In this document: in pieces, positions 26,801 through 35,423 of the stretch
Layout: every line of letters starts with the position of its first letter
Position numbering within the stretch: the stretch's first letter is position 1
Source: Parasphingopyxis sp. CP4
Lineage (GTDB): Bacteria > Pseudomonadota > Alphaproteobacteria > Sphingomonadales > Sphingomonadaceae
Assembly (NCBI RefSeq): GCF_013378055.1
Contig: NZ_CP051130.1
Coordinates: 62,001-126,000, forward strand
DNA length: 64,000 nt
Direction of reading: 5' to 3'
Translations under genes and position numbers: made by a program
Notes under the pieces: generated by a model
What the model was told of the DNA's origin: nothing
Database searches by the model: none
The model's input: only the letters and a program-made list of their open reading frames with translations

Positions 26801-26856
26801 GCTTCCAGGGTCTCCCGGATCGCCGGATTACGTTCGGTGCGAGCTTCCGGTTCTAG
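23827..26856 (+). CDS. TonB-dependent receptor, probably for alginate oligomers
   Basis: The 1009-residue outer membrane protein has a signal peptide (KKSRILAGLLAGSALSLA...AIAQ). A plug domain follows (about residues 50-180: IVVSGIRGSLLSAL, LPDQNLAEVLENITGVQI, VQIRGTNENRTEINGV), then a long 22-strand-type barrel ending in the C-terminal aromatic FGASFRF. This is the large Caulobacter/sphingomonad class linked to polysaccharide uptake. It lies directly before the alginate lyase cluster and shares its promoter pattern, so alginate oligosaccharides are the likely ligand. Confidence 0.92.
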   Translation: MGYLNGGVGLTGKKSRILAGLLAGSALSLAHGTAIAQTDESVPEANTGDDVIVVSGIRGSLLSALNEQRNADSLVEVIQSEDIGKLPDQNLAEVLENITGVQITRTAGVGTGVQIRGTNENRTEINGVSVLSAGTGRGGINFEDINAAIISSVEVIKAPTAGTIEGSVGGTINLRTIRPLDLRDRLIAGRIQGEYSELSESVTPRISASFGDNWETGTGDIGFVLAASFTQQEATSFRPRVDRDTLIPGGGSVTAAGAPGPTTPYQGIQFLNQELENFEYQTFNFAGSVEWAPTPELRLYFDAFVNSQERRQDSSRIQASGVSSLRFNNVPDTFETINYGTLDGVNLGSIQAALTGTIQPNLGVDDDDPNLRFSSDTGARITDSDVFVVGADWESGRAHLRVEASTSNAETVNPNLSTTLNFINPNPLTPLDGTSNDNSVPFIYDLTGGALTFGVDFASPFAPTVADLLSPSNVVLDAVTVGRNRTDNSEQAFRVDFTYDFEDLIPGVTSVDVGYRYNNSSSVFDLVRSTFGTGAIANSPNGSLFASLLVPGPSNFGDFDGRTLAFRNFLLVDPNQAFSDPTGTLRTLQAALDSTPGGQAAIAGGGRLLRDPTSDPAGFFDIEEETHALYGQVNFEFGRIRGNVGLRWVDTSISSLGNNVAAGVVTPVTAGGSYTELLPRVNVVADITDDLVFRASWTEDLNRPDFNDLSLSVNFPTGPNNAVALGNPNLAPETVTSFDASLAWYFAPASVISVGVFHKERSSLFVTQVEDVALDANGFRDITAPCEGGGIFNPLPDRNVLSNIPGNGLCVPLQTIINDTANTTQTGIEVAFQYDLSQFESALGGFGFLSGFGVIANYTYQDFSGGEATNSSSSRGTPILEASSGLTGPFTAVQGLLDFSQNAYNVTLYYEKYGISARARYTWRDAFRTLDTAGGASLNSTLGFPVVTESRGQLNASISYDVTDWLNVGVEGVNLTKSRITQSCVNSGAQLCFQGLPDRRITFGASFRF

Positions 26857-26902
26857 GTGCCGCACTGGCCGGCAACCGAATATGGGACGGTTGCTTTTGC
26901 GA

Positions 26903-26932
26903 CAGGCTTCGCTGTTACGACAGCGAAGCCTG
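26903..26932 (+). terminator. strong UACG-loop hairpin after the TonB receptor gene
   Basis: CAGGCTTCGCTGT and ACAGCGAAGCCTG form a perfect 13-base-pair stem closed by a TACG (UNCG-type) loop, 46 bases after the receptor stop. There is no T-run. Confidence 0.7.
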
Positions 26933-27021
26933 AGCAGCCTCAAATGGTCGCTGGAGTTTCGATCGGTAATTGCCTATCCACTTTTCCAAAGTGGACTAGG
27001 CAACCGGTGGTAAGGTGACGG

Positions 27022-27762
27022 ATGAGCAGCAAGAGACTCTACCAATCTGTAGCCCAAAAGATCGGCAAGCTGATCGACGATGGCGTATATTCTCCCGGTT
27101 CTCGCTTACCGGGCGAACGGGAGTTGGCAGAACAGCTCGGCGTTAGCCGGGTGACAATCCGAGAGGCCGAGATCGCCCTTCAGGCTGTTGGGCGGCTCGA
27201 AATCAAGACTGGTTCAGGCGTATATGTGCGCGAGGCTCCAGCCGGAGATACCGAAAAATTGCCGACCGCCAGCGCGTTTGAGGTCACTGAAGCGCGATTA
27301 CTCGTAGAGTCTGAAGCTGCCGCCCTGGCGGCCCAGAACATCACGGATGAAGAGATTGAGCAGCTTGAACATCTTATTGATCTGATGGGTGAAGCCGATC
27401 ACGAAAGTGCAAATGAGGCAGATGAAGCCTTTCACCTGACCATTGCTAAAGCCTCCAACAATACCGCTCTGCTCCATAATATTACGTCCTTGTGGCGAAT
27501 GCGCGAAGATCTTCCCGATGTGAAGGCCACCTATGAAGCCGTGTGCGTAGACGACGCACAGATGCGGTCAGACGAACACCGCGCAGTGTTTGACGCATTG
27601 AAAGCCCGGGATTCTGCCGGCGCGCGCAGAGCCATGCGGGATCATTTTCACCGGTTAATCGAAAATATGCTGGACACCACCGAGCAGCAGGCTTTGGCCG
27701 AAGTCCAGAAACAGGCGACGGAAAGTCGTGAGCGTTTCCTCGCCGCGGCGAAGATGCGCTGA
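27022..27762 (+). CDS. GntR/FadR-family regulator of the uronate/alginate locus
   Basis: The 246-residue protein has a winged helix-turn-helix at about 10-70 (GSRLPGERELAEQLGVSRVTIREAEIALQ). A FadR-type FCD ligand domain follows, with the metal-binding Asp/His set expected (DEAFHLTIAKASNN, DEHRAVFDALKARD, RRAMRDHFHRL). Family members such as UxuR and ExuR respond to uronates. It sits between the receptor and lyase genes, and similar operator-like sequences precede both. Autonomous transcription is likely, because a hairpin separates it from the receptor gene. Confidence 0.88.
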   Translation: MSSKRLYQSVAQKIGKLIDDGVYSPGSRLPGERELAEQLGVSRVTIREAEIALQAVGRLEIKTGSGVYVREAPAGDTEKLPTASAFEVTEARLLVESEAAALAAQNITDEEIEQLEHLIDLMGEADHESANEADEAFHLTIAKASNNTALLHNITSLWRMREDLPDVKATYEAVCVDDAQMRSDEHRAVFDALKARDSAGARRAMRDHFHRLIENMLDTTEQQALAEVQKQATESRERFLAAAKMR

Positions 27763-27776
27763 GCCTAGCCAGACAA

Positions 27777-27794
27777 ACTGGTATGACAATTTTG
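27777..27794. promoter_or_regulatory. second operator-like site, upstream of PL6
   Basis: AACTGGTATGACAATTTT matches most positions of the palindrome at 23719 and is followed by a related ACTGGCATAG. It lies just before a -35 element. Confidence 0.45.
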
Positions 27795-27816
27795 TAAAAC
27801 TGGCATAGAATATTGG

Positions 27817-27844
27817 TTGACACACCTTGTCGACCCGATATGGT
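27817..27844 (+). promoter_or_regulatory. sigma70-type promoter of the alginate catabolic operon
   Basis: TTGACA at 27817-27822, a 16-base spacer, and TATGGT at 27839-27844, 30 bases before the PL6 start. It likely drives the run of genes from PL6 to KDG kinase. Confidence 0.55.
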
Positions 27845-27873
27845 CTTCTCGATAAGAGGGGAGTTGTTTTAGG

Positions 27874-30129
27874 ATGTCTGTGAGGTTGCTCATTTGGCTG
27901 TTCGCGCTGTGCGCGTTGACGTCTCCCTTGCACGCAGAAGATCTTCTTGTCCGCAACCAGGATGAATATGCGCAGGCTCTGAGCCGGATTTCGGCGGGCG
28001 ATACAATTGTTCTGGCAGACGGTGAATGGCCGGATTTTGAAATGGCGGTGACCGGGTCAGGGCGAGCCGAGAGCCCGATTACCGTTCGGTCGGAAACGCC
28101 CGGCTCAGTCGTCTTGACGGGCCAGTCCAATCTCCGAATTGGCGGCGAGCATATTGTCGTTTCGGGGCTCGTTTTTCGGGATGGCTACAGCCCCACTGGC
28201 GATGTGATCGCATTCCGGCTGGACAGCGATACGCTCGCGAACAATTCGCGCGTTACGCAAACTGTCATCGACAATTTCAGCAAGCCCGATCGCAATGAGA
28301 CCGATTATTGGGTCGCGATCTATGGCAGCAACAACCGGTTCGACCACAATCATCTCGAGGGCAAAACCAATCGCGGTGTAACTTTGGCCGTTCGCCTGAA
28401 CACGGCGGAGAGCCGCAACAATAATCACCGGATTGACCATAATTATTTCGGGCCGCGGTCCGTCCTCGGCTCCAATGGCGGCGAGACGTTGCGGATCGGG
28501 ACGAGCCATTATGCAAGCTTCGATTCCAACACGATCGTTGAGAATAATGTCTTTGACCGGACTGATGGCGAGGTTGAGATTATTTCCGTCAAAGCCGGTG
28601 GCAATATCGTTCGCGGTAACCTGTTCCTGCGGTCGCGCGGTGCGCTGACCCTACGGCATGGCGACGGAAACCTCATTGAACACAATGTCTTCCTTGGGCA
28701 TGGCAAGGATCATACGGGCGGGATCCGGGTGATCAATCGCAATCAAACTGTCCGTGAAAACTATATGGAAGGCCTGCGCGGCTTTGGTTTTTCGAGCGCA
28801 ATGGCTGTGATGAACGGTGTGCCCAACTCACCGGCCAATCGGTACGTTCAAGTGCAGAACGCTCAGATAGAGCGCAATACTATTGTCGATAGCGCGACAA
28901 TCTCGCTCGGCACAGGCGCGGACGAAGAACGCTCCGCGCCGCCAGTCGACAGTCGGATGACGGCCAACGTTCTGGGTGGGATAGAGGATCAAACCTTTAT
29001 CGAAGTCGATTCCGATATTTCCGGAATTGAGCGTGCCGACAATGTCATCATTGCAGGTGAACTGGACCCGGCGCTTGCCGATATCCAGCGGGTCGAAACC
29101 GAAATGCACCGCGCGGACAACGGGCTTCTCTATCCGACAGATCCGGCACTTGGCGCTATTGGTGTGCCCGCTGATCTAACCGTCATCTCGCTCGAAGACG
29201 TGGGCGTTGATTGGTATGAGAAACCGGCGCCGGCACAGCTGTTTGCTTCCGGACGCGAGATCGAAGTTGCTGCGACCACGGCGGCTTTGCTCGAGGCAGT
29301 CGCACAGGCCGAGGACGGAGATGTCCTGGCGCTTGCACCGGGCCGCTATCAGGTAGATCGGACACTTGGCATTGATCGCGCGCTCACTTTTGTCGGCCGC
29401 ACTGGCGACGATGGCGAGCAGGCTGTTTTGACTTTCTCGCGCCCGTCGCTTTTCGAGATACAGCAAGGCGGGAATCTGCGGCTCCAATCTCTGGTGATCG
29501 ACGGGTCGGCATCTCCGGACTCAGTCGGCAATTCCGTCATTCGTACCGGCATTGCTCCGATCCGCGGGAATTTCGTACTTGAGCTCGAGTCCGTCAATGT
29601 CCGTGGCCTCACCGTCAATCGCGATTTCGACGTGATCTATCTCGGTCCCTCAACATTGGCAGACCGGATTCATATCACCAACAGTCTGTTTGAAGATATC
29701 ACCGGCACAGTCGTTTCCGCGGCCGCAGAAGCCGATGATCAAGGCCGTTACAATGTCGAATATCTCGATATTGAAAACTCTATCTTCCGAAATGTTCGTG
29801 GCGCTCTTGCTGAAGTGTATCGCGGGGGCAGAGATGAGAGCACATTCGGCCCGCATGTTTCCATTCGCCATTCGATCCTCGAGAATGTTGGCGAGGCAAG
29901 CGACCTGTCGTTGCGGCTTCACGGCGTTCAAGAGACCGCGATTAGCGAAAACCTGGTTACTGGATCGGCGGCTCTTGGCATCACCCATACGGTTGGCAAT
30001 CCCCGCACGGCGGTGCAGCGCAACGTCTTTACAGATACGCCAGAACCAGTCCTGACCGAGCTGATTTTCCCTGGGGAGCCCCGGGTCGAGATGCGTGACA
30101 ATGTGTTTAGCGAAAGTGAGAGCCAGTGA
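27874..30129 (+). CDS. PL6 family alginate lyase, two-domain
   Basis: The 751-residue exported protein has a signal peptide (LLIWLFALCALTSPLHAE) and two parallel beta-helix domains. The first domain carries the PL6 catalytic pair, Lys at about 240 (ISVKAGG) and Arg at about 261 (LTLRHGDG). They are 21 residues apart, exactly as K220/R241 in the alginate lyase AlyGC. The second domain (from about residue 420) gives the AlyGC-like two-tower form. It should cleave alginate by beta-elimination in the periplasm or at the surface. A chondroitinase B activity is less likely given the downstream genes. Confidence 0.92.
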   Translation: MSVRLLIWLFALCALTSPLHAEDLLVRNQDEYAQALSRISAGDTIVLADGEWPDFEMAVTGSGRAESPITVRSETPGSVVLTGQSNLRIGGEHIVVSGLVFRDGYSPTGDVIAFRLDSDTLANNSRVTQTVIDNFSKPDRNETDYWVAIYGSNNRFDHNHLEGKTNRGVTLAVRLNTAESRNNNHRIDHNYFGPRSVLGSNGGETLRIGTSHYASFDSNTIVENNVFDRTDGEVEIISVKAGGNIVRGNLFLRSRGALTLRHGDGNLIEHNVFLGHGKDHTGGIRVINRNQTVRENYMEGLRGFGFSSAMAVMNGVPNSPANRYVQVQNAQIERNTIVDSATISLGTGADEERSAPPVDSRMTANVLGGIEDQTFIEVDSDISGIERADNVIIAGELDPALADIQRVETEMHRADNGLLYPTDPALGAIGVPADLTVISLEDVGVDWYEKPAPAQLFASGREIEVAATTAALLEAVAQAEDGDVLALAPGRYQVDRTLGIDRALTFVGRTGDDGEQAVLTFSRPSLFEIQQGGNLRLQSLVIDGSASPDSVGNSVIRTGIAPIRGNFVLELESVNVRGLTVNRDFDVIYLGPSTLADRIHITNSLFEDITGTVVSAAAEADDQGRYNVEYLDIENSIFRNVRGALAEVYRGGRDESTFGPHVSIRHSILENVGEASDLSLRLHGVQETAISENLVTGSAALGITHTVGNPRTAVQRNVFTDTPEPVLTELIFPGEPRVEMRDNVFSESESQ

Positions 30130-32303
30130 AGAGGGCGCTGCCTCTCATTCTAGCAGCTGCAGCTTCGGCTGCGGCTGCGCCCGCTATTGCGCAAGATACG
30201 GCGCCGTCCGGGGCGGTACAGGCCCCGGATGTCCCGCCGCTATTCGCTGCCGAAACCGCAAGAGCGCGCGAGTTTGTCGATGAGATGATTGCTGCGGGGA
30301 TTACGGTCCCGGTTCCAGCAGATCCCGGTGGCGGTTACACGCATGAACAACATAAGCGCAATTTTCGCGCGATGTTTCTTGCAAGCCACCTTTACAATCT
30401 GAGCGACGATCAGCGTTATTTCGTCTTCGTACGTGACATGCTGCTCGAATATGCCGATCTCTACCCGACGCTTGAAGACCATCCCGCGCGCAGCAATCAG
30501 AATCCGGGTCGCCTGTTCTGGCAGGTGCTCAATGACGCGATGTGGCTGGTCCATGCGATCCAGGCCTATGAGGTTATCCGCGACGATCTGGATAGCGAGA
30601 GCCGCGATCGGATCGACAATGATGTCTTCCGTCGCGCAGCCCATTTCCTGTCCGTTGAATCCGAAGCAACATTCAACCGCATTCATAACCATGCGACATG
30701 GGCAACGGCTGCTGTCGGGATGACCGGCTATGTTCTCGGCGATGACGAGTTGGTCCGCCGCGCGCTTTATGGCACGCAAGGCGATGGTGAATCTGGCTTT
30801 CTGCGGCAAACCGAACTGCTCTTTTCGCCAGACGGATATTACACTGAAGGGCCCTATTATCAGCGATTTGCGCTGTTGCCGTTCATGGTTTTTGCTGGGG
30901 CGATTGAACGCAATGAACCGGAGCGGGCGATCTTCGAACATCGCGACGGCATTTTGCGCAAGGCGCTGCTGGCAACGATCCAGCTGACCTATGGCGGGTA
31001 TTTCTTCCCGTTCAACGACGCGATCCGGGACAAGAGTCTTAACACCGCCGAGCTCTATCAGGGCGTTGCAATCGGCTATTCGGTAACCCGCGATCCGAGC
31101 CTTCTCGGCATCGCTCAGTTCCAAAATCGAACGATGATCACGCCGGCCGGCCTTCAAGTCGCAGAAGCGATTGAACAGGGCCTTGCCGAGGAATTCCCAT
31201 TCCGGTCGATGGTCTTGCGAGATGGACCCAATGGTCAGCAGGGCGCGGTCGCAATCATGCGCAATGGGAGCGAGCCTGGTCATATGGCGCTGGTCGCCAA
31301 GAACGCCTCCCAAGGCATGGGTCATGGGCATTTCGATAAGTTGAGCTGGCAGCTCTATGATAATGGTCACGAGATCGTCCGCGACTATGGCGCCGCGCGG
31401 TTCCTGAACATCGAGGCCAAGGAAGGCGGCCGCTACCTGCCCGAAAACGAAAGCTGGGCGAAACAGACGGTGGCTCACAATACGCTGGTCGTTAATCAAC
31501 AGAGCCATTTCTATGGCGACCGCGACCTCGCGGACCAATCCGCGCCGACCCAACAATGTTTCGGCGTCGACGACGAATTGCAGTTCAGCGTCGCATCGAT
31601 TGATGACGCCTATCCCCGTGAAAGCGTAACGATGGAACGCATGCTGGCGATGGTCGAAATCGACGGTCTATCGGCTCCGATCGCCTTGGATGTCTTGCGG
31701 GCTCAAGGAGACGGCGCGCTCCAATTCGATCTGCCGCTGCATTATGCCGGTCATATCATGCGGTTAGGCTTCGATGTCGATCGCAACACGGCAGGCCGAC
31801 CGATCCTCGGCGATGCAAATGGGTATCAGCATATTTGGGTCGATGGCCGCGCCAGGCCTGACGGCGAACAGAGCCTGATGACCTGGCTGCTGGATGGCCG
31901 CTTTTACACCTATCGCTTTGTCCAGTCTGGCGAGCTTGAAGTCATTCTGGGTGAAACCGGCGCCAATGATCCTTCATTCAATTTGCGCCGCGAACCGATC
32001 GCGATCCAGCGCGTCAGCGGGACCGATCGCGCAACATTTGTGAGCCTGGTCGAACCGCACGGCCTTTATGATGGCGCGACCGAACAAACGATTGATAGCG
32101 ATAGTCAGATCGCATCACTGCACCACATTCGATCGGGGACCACTGACATTGCTGTGATCGAAACGATCACCGGCGCACAAGTCGCTGTCGCGGTGTCGTG
32201 GGATAGCAATGCTGAGGCCGAGCACAGCGCCACCGTCAACGGCCAAGAGCTACGCTGGCAAGGCTGTGTTGCCCGCATCTCGCTTTCTCGAGGGGAGAGT
32301 TAA
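30126..32303 (+). CDS. PL17 family oligoalginate lyase
   Basis: GTG 30126 overlaps the PL6 stop (GTGA). The 725-residue protein has a signal peptide (ending AIAQ), an alpha/alpha toroid (to about residue 330) and a heparinase II/III-like beta domain (from about 370, with GHGHFDKLSWQLYDNG). The active-site residues match PL17 Alg17c: N188-H189 (IHNHATW) and Tyr near 245 (GPYYQR), with the same His-Tyr distance as Alg17c. It acts from the chain end and releases unsaturated monouronate, which opens to DEH. Confidence 0.93.
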   Translation: MKRALPLILAAAASAAAAPAIAQDTAPSGAVQAPDVPPLFAAETARAREFVDEMIAAGITVPVPADPGGGYTHEQHKRNFRAMFLASHLYNLSDDQRYFVFVRDMLLEYADLYPTLEDHPARSNQNPGRLFWQVLNDAMWLVHAIQAYEVIRDDLDSESRDRIDNDVFRRAAHFLSVESEATFNRIHNHATWATAAVGMTGYVLGDDELVRRALYGTQGDGESGFLRQTELLFSPDGYYTEGPYYQRFALLPFMVFAGAIERNEPERAIFEHRDGILRKALLATIQLTYGGYFFPFNDAIRDKSLNTAELYQGVAIGYSVTRDPSLLGIAQFQNRTMITPAGLQVAEAIEQGLAEEFPFRSMVLRDGPNGQQGAVAIMRNGSEPGHMALVAKNASQGMGHGHFDKLSWQLYDNGHEIVRDYGAARFLNIEAKEGGRYLPENESWAKQTVAHNTLVVNQQSHFYGDRDLADQSAPTQQCFGVDDELQFSVASIDDAYPRESVTMERMLAMVEIDGLSAPIALDVLRAQGDGALQFDLPLHYAGHIMRLGFDVDRNTAGRPILGDANGYQHIWVDGRARPDGEQSLMTWLLDGRFYTYRFVQSGELEVILGETGANDPSFNLRREPIAIQRVSGTDRATFVSLVEPHGLYDGATEQTIDSDSQIASLHHIRSGTTDIAVIETITGAQVAVAVSWDSNAEAEHSATVNGQELRWQGCVARISLSRGES

Positions 32304-32304
32304 G

Positions 32305-32676
32305 ATGGTCGTTTTGAGCAGCAATAAGAGCGCGCGCTTTATCCATGCTGATGCAACGCCAGTTGAAGATCTTGGCGATGGGATCCGCCGGCAGTTACTG
32401 GGATACAACGACGATTTGATGGCCGTGCGGGTCTGGTTTGAAGAAGGCGCTGTCGGAGAGGCGCACACCCATCCGCACAGTCAAACCAGCTATGTCGAGA
32501 GCGGGCGCTTTCTCGTCACGATCGATGGCGAGGAATCGGAACTCGGCCCGGGCGATGGTTTTTTTGTAGCGCCGCATGAAATGCATGGCGCGGTGTGTCT
32601 GGAAGCTGGCGTGCTGCTGGACATGTTTAATCCCGTGCGCGCTGATTTTCTGGGCTTGGACGAGGCACAATCATGA
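32305..32676 (+). CDS. kdgF: KdgF-type cupin, linearises unsaturated uronates
   Basis: ATG 32305 directly after the PL17 stop gives 123 residues; the longer frame overlaps PL17 and is ignored. The protein is a single cupin with metal ligands in EAHTHPHSQ (H54, H56 and Q60) and HEMH (H91 or H94). KdgF speeds conversion of 4,5-unsaturated monouronates into linear ketouronate (DEH). It lies between PL17 and the transporter, as in many alginate loci. Confidence 0.85.
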   Translation: MVVLSSNKSARFIHADATPVEDLGDGIRRQLLGYNDDLMAVRVWFEEGAVGEAHTHPHSQTSYVESGRFLVTIDGEESELGPGDGFFVAPHEMHGAVCLEAGVLLDMFNPVRADFLGLDEAQS

Positions 32677-33944
32677 ATGGCAAACTACGGTGGCTGATTG
32701 TCAGCCTGGTCGCGCTTGCAACCATCATCAATTATATCGACCGCGGCGCACTGGGTTTCTTGTGGCCTGAGATTTCCAGCGAACTGGGCCTGACCGAGTT
32801 TGACTATGCGATCATCCTCAATGTGTTCACTTTCGCCTACGCCTTTGGTCAATCGATATTCGGCAAGATCTTCGACTGGATCGGAACGCGACTGGGCTTC
32901 GTCTTGTCAATCGCGGTTTGGTCCGCGGCGACCATGCTCCACGCCTTGGCAAGCGGACTGGCGAGCTTCGCTGTGTTTCGCGCGCTGCTTGGCTTGTCTG
33001 AAGCCGGCAACTGGCCTGGGGCGACCAAGGCCAATGCCGAATGGTTTCCGATCAAGGAACGCGCCTTTGCACAAGGGATATTCAATTCCGGTGCTGCGAT
33101 CGGCGGTATCGTCTCGGCGCCTATCGTTGCCTATCTCTTTGTCTTTCTCGGTTCCTGGCAAGCAACCTTCATCACCATAGGTGGGATTGGTTTTCTTTGG
33201 CTGGTGCCATGGCTGATCGTCTACAAAAGCGGGCCAGATGCGCACCCCTGGATTTCTGAGGAAGAGCGCCAGTTTATTCTCACCGGTCAGCGCAATACGG
33301 AAACCGACGAAGTCGCTAGTTATGCGCCGAGCACCAAAGAGATCCTCTCCCACAAAGAGAGTTGGGGCGTCATATTGGCGTCGGCCTTCCTCGATCCGAT
33401 CTGGTGGCTGTTTGTTGGCTGGCTGCCTATCTATCTTGCCAGCACCTATGGGTTCGGCGTTGCCGAGATCGGGCAATACGCCTGGGTTCCCTATGTCGGC
33501 GCAATGTTCGGTGCCTGGTTTGGCGGACTGTTGGCGCAGAACCGCATCAAGGCTGGCTGGTCCGTTAATGCGACACGCAAGGCGGTCATCAGCCTCGGCG
33601 GTGTGATCATGCTGGTCTCGCTCTTGGCGACGACACAGGCTGCGACGCCAATGTTCGCGGTGCTGCTCATGGCTGTGATCCTGTTCGGTTTCCAAACGGC
33701 GGTCGGGAACATCCAAACCCTTCCGAGTGATTATTTCAGCGGTGAATCCGTTGGTACCTTGGCAGGATTTGCCGGAACCGCCGCGAAACTGGCGGTTGTC
33801 GGACTCAATTTCTTGATCCCGGTGATCACCGTCAATTCATACGCACCGGCATTCGTTGTCGGAGCAGCGCTTGCAATTCTTACCGTTCTTTCAGTCCTGA
33901 TTTTCTGTCGGGACATAAAACCACTTCAACCAAATGCGGCCTGA
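32673..33944 (+). CDS. MFS transporter of the anion:cation symporter type (uronate/DEH)
   Basis: The 423-residue protein has about 12 helices. Typical ACS/hexuronate transporter motifs are NYIDRGALGF (helix 1), GLSEAGNWPGATKANAEWFP (helix 4 region) and RAFAQGIFNSGAAIGG. It overlaps kdgF by four bases. In this operon it most likely carries unsaturated uronate or DEH, or saturated uronate, across the inner membrane. Confidence 0.88.
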   Translation: MNGKLRWLIVSLVALATIINYIDRGALGFLWPEISSELGLTEFDYAIILNVFTFAYAFGQSIFGKIFDWIGTRLGFVLSIAVWSAATMLHALASGLASFAVFRALLGLSEAGNWPGATKANAEWFPIKERAFAQGIFNSGAAIGGIVSAPIVAYLFVFLGSWQATFITIGGIGFLWLVPWLIVYKSGPDAHPWISEEERQFILTGQRNTETDEVASYAPSTKEILSHKESWGVILASAFLDPIWWLFVGWLPIYLASTYGFGVAEIGQYAWVPYVGAMFGAWFGGLLAQNRIKAGWSVNATRKAVISLGGVIMLVSLLATTQAATPMFAVLLMAVILFGFQTAVGNIQTLPSDYFSGESVGTLAGFAGTAAKLAVVGLNFLIPVITVNSYAPAFVVGAALAILTVLSVLIFCRDIKPLQPNAA

Positions 33945-33980
33945 TGCGGCCAGCGCGATACGTCCAACAGGGGGAATAGA

Positions 33981-34739
33981 ATGACCAGACTAGCCGGAAA
34001 AGTGGCAATCGTGACCGGGGGTAGCCGAGATATCGGCCGCGCCGTCTGCGTCAAATTGGCCAGTGAAGGTGCCAATGTCGTCGTCAACTATTTCAACAGC
34101 GAAGAAGATGCTGAGGCCACACTTGCCGCGATTAGCAAGGCAGGCGGCGGTGCGGCTATCACGGTGAAAGGCGATATGACCAAGGCGGCCGATGTCGCTG
34201 CGCTGATTGATGCCAGTCGAGAGGCGTTTGGCGATGCCATCCATATCCTCGTCAATGTCACTGGCGGTCTGGTTGAGCGGCGGACTATCGAAGAAATGGA
34301 CGAGGAATTTTTCAACTATGTCATGCAGTTGAATACAACCTCCACATTCCTCGCGACCAAGGCAGTCGTGCCGCACATGCCAGAGGGCGGTGCGATCGTG
34401 AACCTGGCCTCTCAGGCGGGTCGCGATGGCGGTGGGCCAGGAGCGTCCGCCTATGCCGCGTCAAAAGGCGCAGTGATGACCTTTACCCGCGGTATGGCAA
34501 AAGAGCTGGGGCCGCGCGGCATTCGCGTCAATGCCCTGTGTCCTGGCATGATCGCGACGACATTTCATGATCGTTTCACAAAAGACGAAGCGCGCCAGAA
34601 CACGGCAAATGCAACACCATTGCGTCGGCAGGGACGGGCAGAAGAAACGGCGGATGCCGTCGTCTATCTTGCCTCGGACGAGGCATCGTTCATCACGGGT
34701 GCGAATGTCGACATTAATGGCGGCCTCGCTTTCTCCTGA
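33981..34739 (+). CDS. SDR oxidoreductase, probable DEH reductase
   Basis: The 252-residue short-chain dehydrogenase has the cofactor motif TGGSRDIG and the catalytic residues S144, Y158 and K162 (YAASKGA). The N-terminal strand end NYFNSEE hints at NADPH or NADH choice but does not decide it. In alginate loci such SDRs reduce 4-deoxy-L-erythro-5-hexoseulose uronate (DEH) to KDG. A KDPG aldolase gene follows, which fits. Confidence 0.88.
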   Translation: MTRLAGKVAIVTGGSRDIGRAVCVKLASEGANVVVNYFNSEEDAEATLAAISKAGGGAAITVKGDMTKAADVAALIDASREAFGDAIHILVNVTGGLVERRTIEEMDEEFFNYVMQLNTTSTFLATKAVVPHMPEGGAIVNLASQAGRDGGGPGASAYAASKGAVMTFTRGMAKELGPRGIRVNALCPGMIATTFHDRFTKDEARQNTANATPLRRQGRAEETADAVVYLASDEASFITGANVDINGGLAFS

Positions 34740-34757
34740 TCCGATGAGGGATATACT

Positions 34758-35423
34758 GTGAATTTGCGCACTGAACTTGATCAACGGCTCGCCGCGACAC
34801 CGGTAATACCCCTCATCTCGGGCGACGATCCAATGATTGCCGTGGAGACGGCCAAAGCACTGCAGGAGGGCGGACTCTCGGTCATCGAAGTCGTCATGCG
34901 AAGCGATGCGGCGCAAGACTGTATGGAAGCAATCATTGCAGAGACACAGGATGTGATAGTCGGCGCCGGAACGGTGCTGACGCTTGATCAAGCACAGTCA
35001 CTGCATGCGAGCGGTGCGGCGTTTATTGTCTGTCCGGGCTTGGTCGATGAAATCGCGCGCTACTGCATCGATCAGGACATCCCAGTCTATCCTGGAACCA
35101 TGACTGCGGGCGAGGTGCAACGTGCCTATGCTTTGGGATTGCGGGATGTGAAATTCTTCCCCGCAAGCTTGGCGGGAGGAGTGCCAATGTTGCGCGCGCT
35201 CGGCTCCGTCTTTCGTGAGATGCGGTTCATGCCAACCGGTGGAATCAGCGCAGAAAACCTGTCCGACTATCTAGCATTGCCGCATGTGCTGGCGTGCGGC
35301 GGCAGTTGGCTGACGCCGCGGGCGGCGGTCGATAGTTGCGAGTTCGGGACCATCAAGAAACTCGCGCGCGAGGCTGCGGCAATAGCCGCGCGATCGCGAG
35401 GCAAGGAGCAAGACAATGGCTGA
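34758..35423 (+). CDS. eda: KDPG aldolase (2-dehydro-3-deoxyphosphogluconate aldolase)
   Basis: The 221-residue class I aldolase has a GTG start. It shows [12 protein letters not shown] (E44, R48), [15 protein letters not shown] and the Schiff-base Lys K132 in RDVKFFPAS. It splits KDPG to pyruvate and glyceraldehyde-3-phosphate. It overlaps the kinase gene by eight bases, giving the last two steps of alginate breakdown. Confidence 0.92.
   Translation: MNLRTELDQRLAATPVIPLISGDDPMIAVETAKALQEGGLSVIEVVMRSDAAQDCMEAIIAETQDVIVGAGTVLTLDQAQSLHASGAAFIVCPGLVDEIARYCIDQDIPVYPGTMTAGEVQRAYALGLRDVKFFPASLAGGVPMLRALGSVFREMRFMPTGGISAENLSDYLALPHVLACGGSWLTPRAAVDSCEFGTIKKLAREAAAIAARSRGKEQDNG

Noticed and set aside
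30240-31556. A 438-residue minus-strand frame
   Set aside because: It lies entirely antisense to the PL17 lyase, which has exact catalytic motifs.
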